Below are positions 16,942 to 20,795 of a DNA stretch of 20,795 nucleotides, piece by piece. Made by a program: the position numbers and the translations under genes. This DNA comes from Reticulitermes lucifugus (lineage: Eukaryota; Arthropoda; Insecta; Blattodea; Rhinotermitidae): the NCBI GenBank assembly GCA_026260175.1, contig JAKCWW010006805.1, positions 1 to 20,795 of the forward strand, given 5' to 3'. How positions within the stretch are numbered: position 1 is the first letter of the stretch; every line of letters begins with the position of its first letter. The notes below the pieces were generated by a model. It had not been told where the DNA came from. It did not search any database and worked only from the letters and a program-made list of their open reading frames with translations.

Positions 16942-19599
16942 AATTTTAAATAGCAGGACGAACTGTAACAGTTTTCACCACAATACAATTATTTCATACA
17001 AAAGTTGTAGGTACTGAGACATACATTGCATGTGAAGGCAGGTTTGTGTATGCATGATGAACTATTTTTGAGAAGACTTTCAAGTTTTAGGTTCAAGGTT
17101 TAAACGTCAGTTCTGACGATTTTATTTCAGCAGACAATAATGTGCTGTAACTGAAGACCTGCGTAATGACAGCCCTGAAGTGGACAACTCACACGAGATA
17201 AATGAAGAATGTGCTCCTGTGCCAAGAAGACATGACCTTGAACTCATATTTTTAGCTGGTCCATTGTAAATTGTACTCTTATCAATTTTTCTTCAGCACT
17301 AAAGTAACTGTACATCCATCATGTCCTGATAACATATATTTGTGATCTTTATAATCGACATATTATGAAATAAATGCTTGGGATCAAAATAAAACAGTGG
17401 ATCCAAACATGAACTTAATGTTTGCATTCCCTTTACAAGTTTCCACTTTCAGCAGTTATTTTTCACTGATCCATTTAAAAATTTCTCATGCAGGAAACAC
17501 ATTCCCATTCATATTAAATTACATAAAGTTAATTCATGGGAGATAACACCAAGGATTATCATTATTACACCCAACATGCCAGCAATCATGAAGTTAAGTC
17601 TTGCCAAATTATACATATCATGGGATTCCCTGCCATTCCTCCATATTTCTTTCCTCTCAAGAGGGGCTCATATGACAGCACATTTCCAGTGAAAGTAACA
17701 ATATGCATTTACTTCCTGACTGATATTCAGGAACTCCTAACAAGACATACATTATTTCCAAGAATGAAACTGAGCACACTATTTGTAGACAATTACCGTG
17801 ATGTTATAGTCCCCAAATGGAAAAGCTGAGAACTTTATATCCTTTATGTAATTTTGGCCGTTCTGAGACATCAGAAGAAATTCAGAAATGTAACTCAATG
17901 TTTCATCTTCATTACTGGGAAGAGAGTCTGCTGAATCTGGAAAATAAATACCACATTCAGAAACAAAACAGTCTGCCCTCCATTACAGCATCCAGGTGAA
18001 TCATCTCCCAATATGGCACAGTAACACCACCGCCTTTTCTTTTTCTGTTCACAATGTATACTTATATATTACTCTTCACTATAATAAATATATAAAACAT
18101 CAGTAATACATATATTTATTAACAAAGCAACCTCCCTTCACTGAGGTCTTCCTTAGAGTAAACTATGCTGAAAGAATTGTTAATTCATCAAGACAGTATA
18201 CATATATATGTTACTGCTGACCAAGAAGGTTTCAAAACTTTTATGAACATATATTCCCATTTACCATTTACTGTTTGTTTATTATGACAATCTTATTGAT
18301 CCATATCCTTGCCATGGCACCATACAATTGTAATCTTTATTTTTAAATCAACTTCATCAATTCTAACTTTCTGAAGCAACTGGAATCAAATTCAAAGCAC
18401 CTGAGGATCACTAACATGAGACTGTGAACCTTAAAGAAGCGGTGGAAATGGTTTTTGAGAGCTAACTAGATGCTCAAGCATCAAATGAAAGAGCCCAGAG
18501 AATGATAAACACATATTATAATGGGAATTATTATAAGGCAGGTTCATAAAATGAGTGACATCACTCAAGTCTGCATATCCCATCTCTAGGAAAGCTTTCA
18601 GCATTAGAAATAACTTCTTTGAAAACTTTCTGAACCTACGTACACAGGTGAAGACTCTATCTCCTGGGATATGATGGTGTCCTGCTGGGTACAGTACTAC
18701 TTATCCAACAGCACAAGTAGCATCCAAGAAGATCTGTACCTTCAGTGACATTGCTTCAGTCACATATGAGAGAACCTCAGACTCATATGGGTACACATGT
18801 TCTAACAATGATTACCCCCATTTCCAGCCTTGTTTTGAATGGATCTACATCAAGGCTTGCTTCACTTCCTTTAGTGTATCAGCATCTTTTGTCATGCTCC
18901 ATAATACTAATCACACAGAAGTGAGAAGCATGAATCATAGTACTGAATTTCATATGCCTTACGTTTTGCATTTCAGTCAAAAAATGGGAATTTACAGCAC
19001 ACAAAAATGGTGTTATGTTTTGAATAAATTACGCTAACATACAATTCTTGCAGGCATCTGAAATTGCACTGAAATCACGGGAGATACATTTTGTAACATC
19101 TTCATTATCTCCTTACTTTCAGAAACTTAATGCAACTCACAGAATCCCTCGAAGACATTATTAGATAGCAAGATATACAAAGATGAACATAAGTCACAAA
19201 ACAGTGATTAAAATAGCCAGGTGACACACACACATGAACCAACCCAGGACTGGATACGAGTGAAAGGACATTACACAAAGACTGCCTTCAAATTGAGAAA
19301 ATCATTTTCTTTTAATCAATTTTTACTTAATGAAACATTTTCTTAAAAATCACGATATGGTGTAATTTTGATAAACAAAGACTAAGAATATTGGATCACA
19401 AAGCATAAAATACAGTTTTATGTTCAAACTCAACTGCACAGTGGTGAACAGGCAGACAAAGTGACACATTCTTCACTTACACAAAAATTATTATAATTCT
19501 CTTCCCATTCTTTTCAAAATGGCATTCAAAAACACATTATACAATTTTCCCACTTTCATTAGTTGGATTCATAATACACAGTAATTCTCATGCACTCAC

Positions 19600-19734
19600 A
19601 TTTCTCATGAAGCCAATTCTGAAATTTTATGTACCAGAAATCCAGTGTTCCTTGGTTGATGTATGGATTTCTTTCCAAGCGTGCATACAAATCACACAAC
19701 TTGTCTTTGTCTCTAAAGTAATTTATTCCACCAC
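19600..19734 (-). CDS. patched-domain protein exon: part of second extracellular loop
   Basis: A 135-nt exon with acceptor CTTCTTTTGTTTCAG above 19734 and a strong donor GTGAGT below 19600. The frame (two leading bases, 44 codons, one trailing base) reads GGINYFRDKDKLCDLYARLE, then RNPYINQGTLDFWYIKFQNW and LHEK. In Ptr/PTCHD proteins the second loop contains a 'Y' strand followed by a helix and 'E..PYI....SFW...F..WL', which this matches well. It precedes the exon at 11397-11552 in protein order. The trailing T leaves phase 1 while that exon begins in phase 0, so a connecting exon is missing. Upstream exons, covering helices 1-7 and the first loop, are outside the window. Confidence 0.8.
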
Positions 19735-20685
19735 CTGAAACAAAAGAAGTGTTCCAATGGGTAGGGCTTTCCAACTCTCCTGCATACATTTTTCACAAAA
19801 TTACAGAGGAGAAGAAAGATTCGGGCATTATGTTTACATTTATAAGGGATTTAATGTAACACTTGAATACTGTATGTGAAATCCTTATAGCAATATTTTT
19901 GTATAGTCTATTTTCTATTTTTGTAACTTATTCGAAATCCTACTGTCATCCTGACCAAATTTTGGCTCCATGGAATGTATAATCCATATAATATATAATA
20001 CGTAATTAATAAATGTGTGTGCATGTGCACATTCATGTTCGTGTATGTGTCGCAACTTATATGGGCATGTACATATGTACGTCTATTACCAAATCTCAAA
20101 TATTGTAGAAAGCAACTCAACTGGCTTTAATTCCCACTGTAGGCTCTGCTAAGTGCCTTTTATTTTCTTCAAACTTCAATTACTTTTATTAATTAAAATA
20201 AACTTGTCATTAGATTTTCTGATTATAATTGTACTTCTTAAAATGATTACAATCTATAAGCAATTCTCCCACATGTTAGTGTCAAATTCATCTGTAATTG
20301 CAGCATTTAAATGAATAGATAATTCTGTATAATTCTAGAGGTTAAAGACACACAATGTACAATATTATTACTGTCTTTAAGTGATAGCTCACTACAAGAA
20401 TACGATACTTGCATGTTCACCTTGTATCTCTGCTATGTATGATTCCAATTACAGCAAAAAAATATGTCTTGTGTTGCTTTGTTATAATTAATTTAAGATA
20501 TCAAAATTTGAATTCCACTGCACTTCCCCACATTCCGAGTACACCACTTAACTTCAGTGGATCACTTCTATAAAATGTTTATGACTGTTCAGGCACTATT
20601 ATTTTTCAGAATGTTCAATCTTATAAGCAGAGCTCTGTTATGCAAAATGTAAAATGTGTAACAAATTAAACTCAATTCGTGATAT
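19735..20685 (-). other. intronic sequence upstream of exon 19600-19734
   Basis: AT-rich, with alternating purine-pyrimidine stretches around 20010-20080 (TGTGTGTGCATGTGCAC). No gene, exon or recognisable transposon is seen. Confidence 0.6.
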
Positions 20686-20795
20686 TCATTCTGTAGTCTG
20701 TCTTATGACAAGCCCACAGCCACTTCCAAAGTGAGTTCTCCACAGGGTGCGATCTAGTGCTTCCTCTTTCAACTTCCAGTATCTTCTCTTTTCCT
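20686..20795 (-). pseudogene. C-terminal end of an unidentified, probably repeat-encoded ORF (partial)
   Basis: The minus-strand frame is open from the window edge for 36 codons to a TGA at 20686-20688. It reads EKRRYWKLKEEALDRTLWRT, then HFGSGCGLVIRQTTE. It is basic and rich in Trp/Arg, more complex than chance AT-rich frames nearby. It resembles peptides I have seen repeatedly as fragments in insect genomes, suggesting a dispersed repeat, but I cannot name a family. It does not look like patched-domain sequence and ends in a stop, so it is not an upstream exon of that gene. Confidence 0.35.

Larger units (their letters stand above)
11553..19599 (-). other. large intronic interval, must contain at least one unseen exon
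   Basis: This interval separates two exons of the patched-domain gene that do not join in phase, so at least one exon is missing from my reading. The interval carries the Penelope/LINE/mariner nest and an RTE-like fragment. The parts 11553-12299 and 16950-19599 contain no gene I can identify. Near 18460-18540 a plus-strand peptide (ERAQRMINTYYNGNYYKAG) looks like part of an old retroelement, but too little remains to classify it. Confidence 0.6.

Noticed and set aside
17536-17999. Plus-strand frames of 97 and 60 codons
   Set aside because: No motif, splice-site context or codon bias supports them. They are AT-rich intronic frames on the strand opposite the host gene.
18000-18300. Candidate missing exon after an acceptor-like TTCTTTCAG on the minus strand
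   Set aside because: The required phase gives an immediate TAG, so it cannot connect exons 19600-19734 and 11397-11552.
18440-18560. Peptide ERAQRMINTYYNGNYYKAG reminiscent of a retroelement integrase tail
   Set aside because: It is too short and followed at once by a stop. The neighbouring reading could not be aligned to any family from memory.
1-20795. Prokaryotic features, CRISPR arrays, phage or toxin systems
   Set aside because: There is no direct-repeat/spacer array, operon structure or ribosome-binding pattern, while exons with GT/AG splice sites and insect transposons are clear.

Overview
This is eukaryotic, almost certainly insect, nuclear DNA. Coding information is carried in short exons with canonical GT/AG splice sites separated by large AT-rich introns. 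The introns are full of decayed transposable elements of kinds common in insects: mariner, non-LTR retrotransposons, a Penelope-like element and a tRNA-derived SINE. I see no operon, Shine-Dalgarno site, CRISPR array or plasmid feature. The large introns and the mix of elements suggest a big-genome hemimetabolous insect (cockroach or termite would fit), but that is inference.

The one host gene I can support lies on the minus strand and covers nearly the whole window. It is the 3' half of a patched-domain (Ptr/PTCHD3-like) multi-pass membrane protein of the RND/NPC1/Patched superfamily. Read 5'->3' on the minus strand, the exons are 19600-19734, 11397-11552, 9879-10149, 8942-9063, 3155-3332 and 812-963. 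The last five join in phase into 879 nt, giving 292 codons plus a TGA stop. They cover the end of the second large extracellular loop, the last five membrane helices with the GLAVD motif, and a hydrophilic C-terminal tail. Exon 19600-19734 ends in phase 1 but exon 11397-11552 begins in phase 0, so at least one exon between them was not found. The first half of the gene lies beyond position 20795.

The introns, from left to right, hold these elements. At 1-244 there is the 5' end of a mariner on the minus strand, which lies downstream of the last coding exon. At about 1329-2330 there is a decayed LINE ORF1 (gag-like) remnant. At about 4475-4800 there is a tRNA-derived SINE. At 5353-5517 there is an 80-bp-arm hairpin, running into a 5'-truncated Jockey-like LINE that ends in an (AAT)n tail at about 6522. 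At about 7263-7721 there is the C-terminal part of a Tc1/mariner-superfamily transposase.

The intron upstream of exon 11397-11552 contains a three-level nest at about 12300-16510. The outer element is a Penelope-like element whose two terminal repeats are in opposite orientation. It is split by a minus-strand LINE with a (TATG)n tail, which is itself split by a 1284-bp mariner flanked by TA. A small RTE-like LINE fragment (about 16700-16941) follows. An unidentified repeat-like ORF end (20686-20795) closes the window.

All transposon ORFs carry stops or frameshifts, so none looks autonomous. I did not find evidence of a previously undescribed biological system. The most unusual structures are the 80-bp hairpin, the inverted-terminus Penelope-like element with hammerhead-like cores, and the nested insertions.
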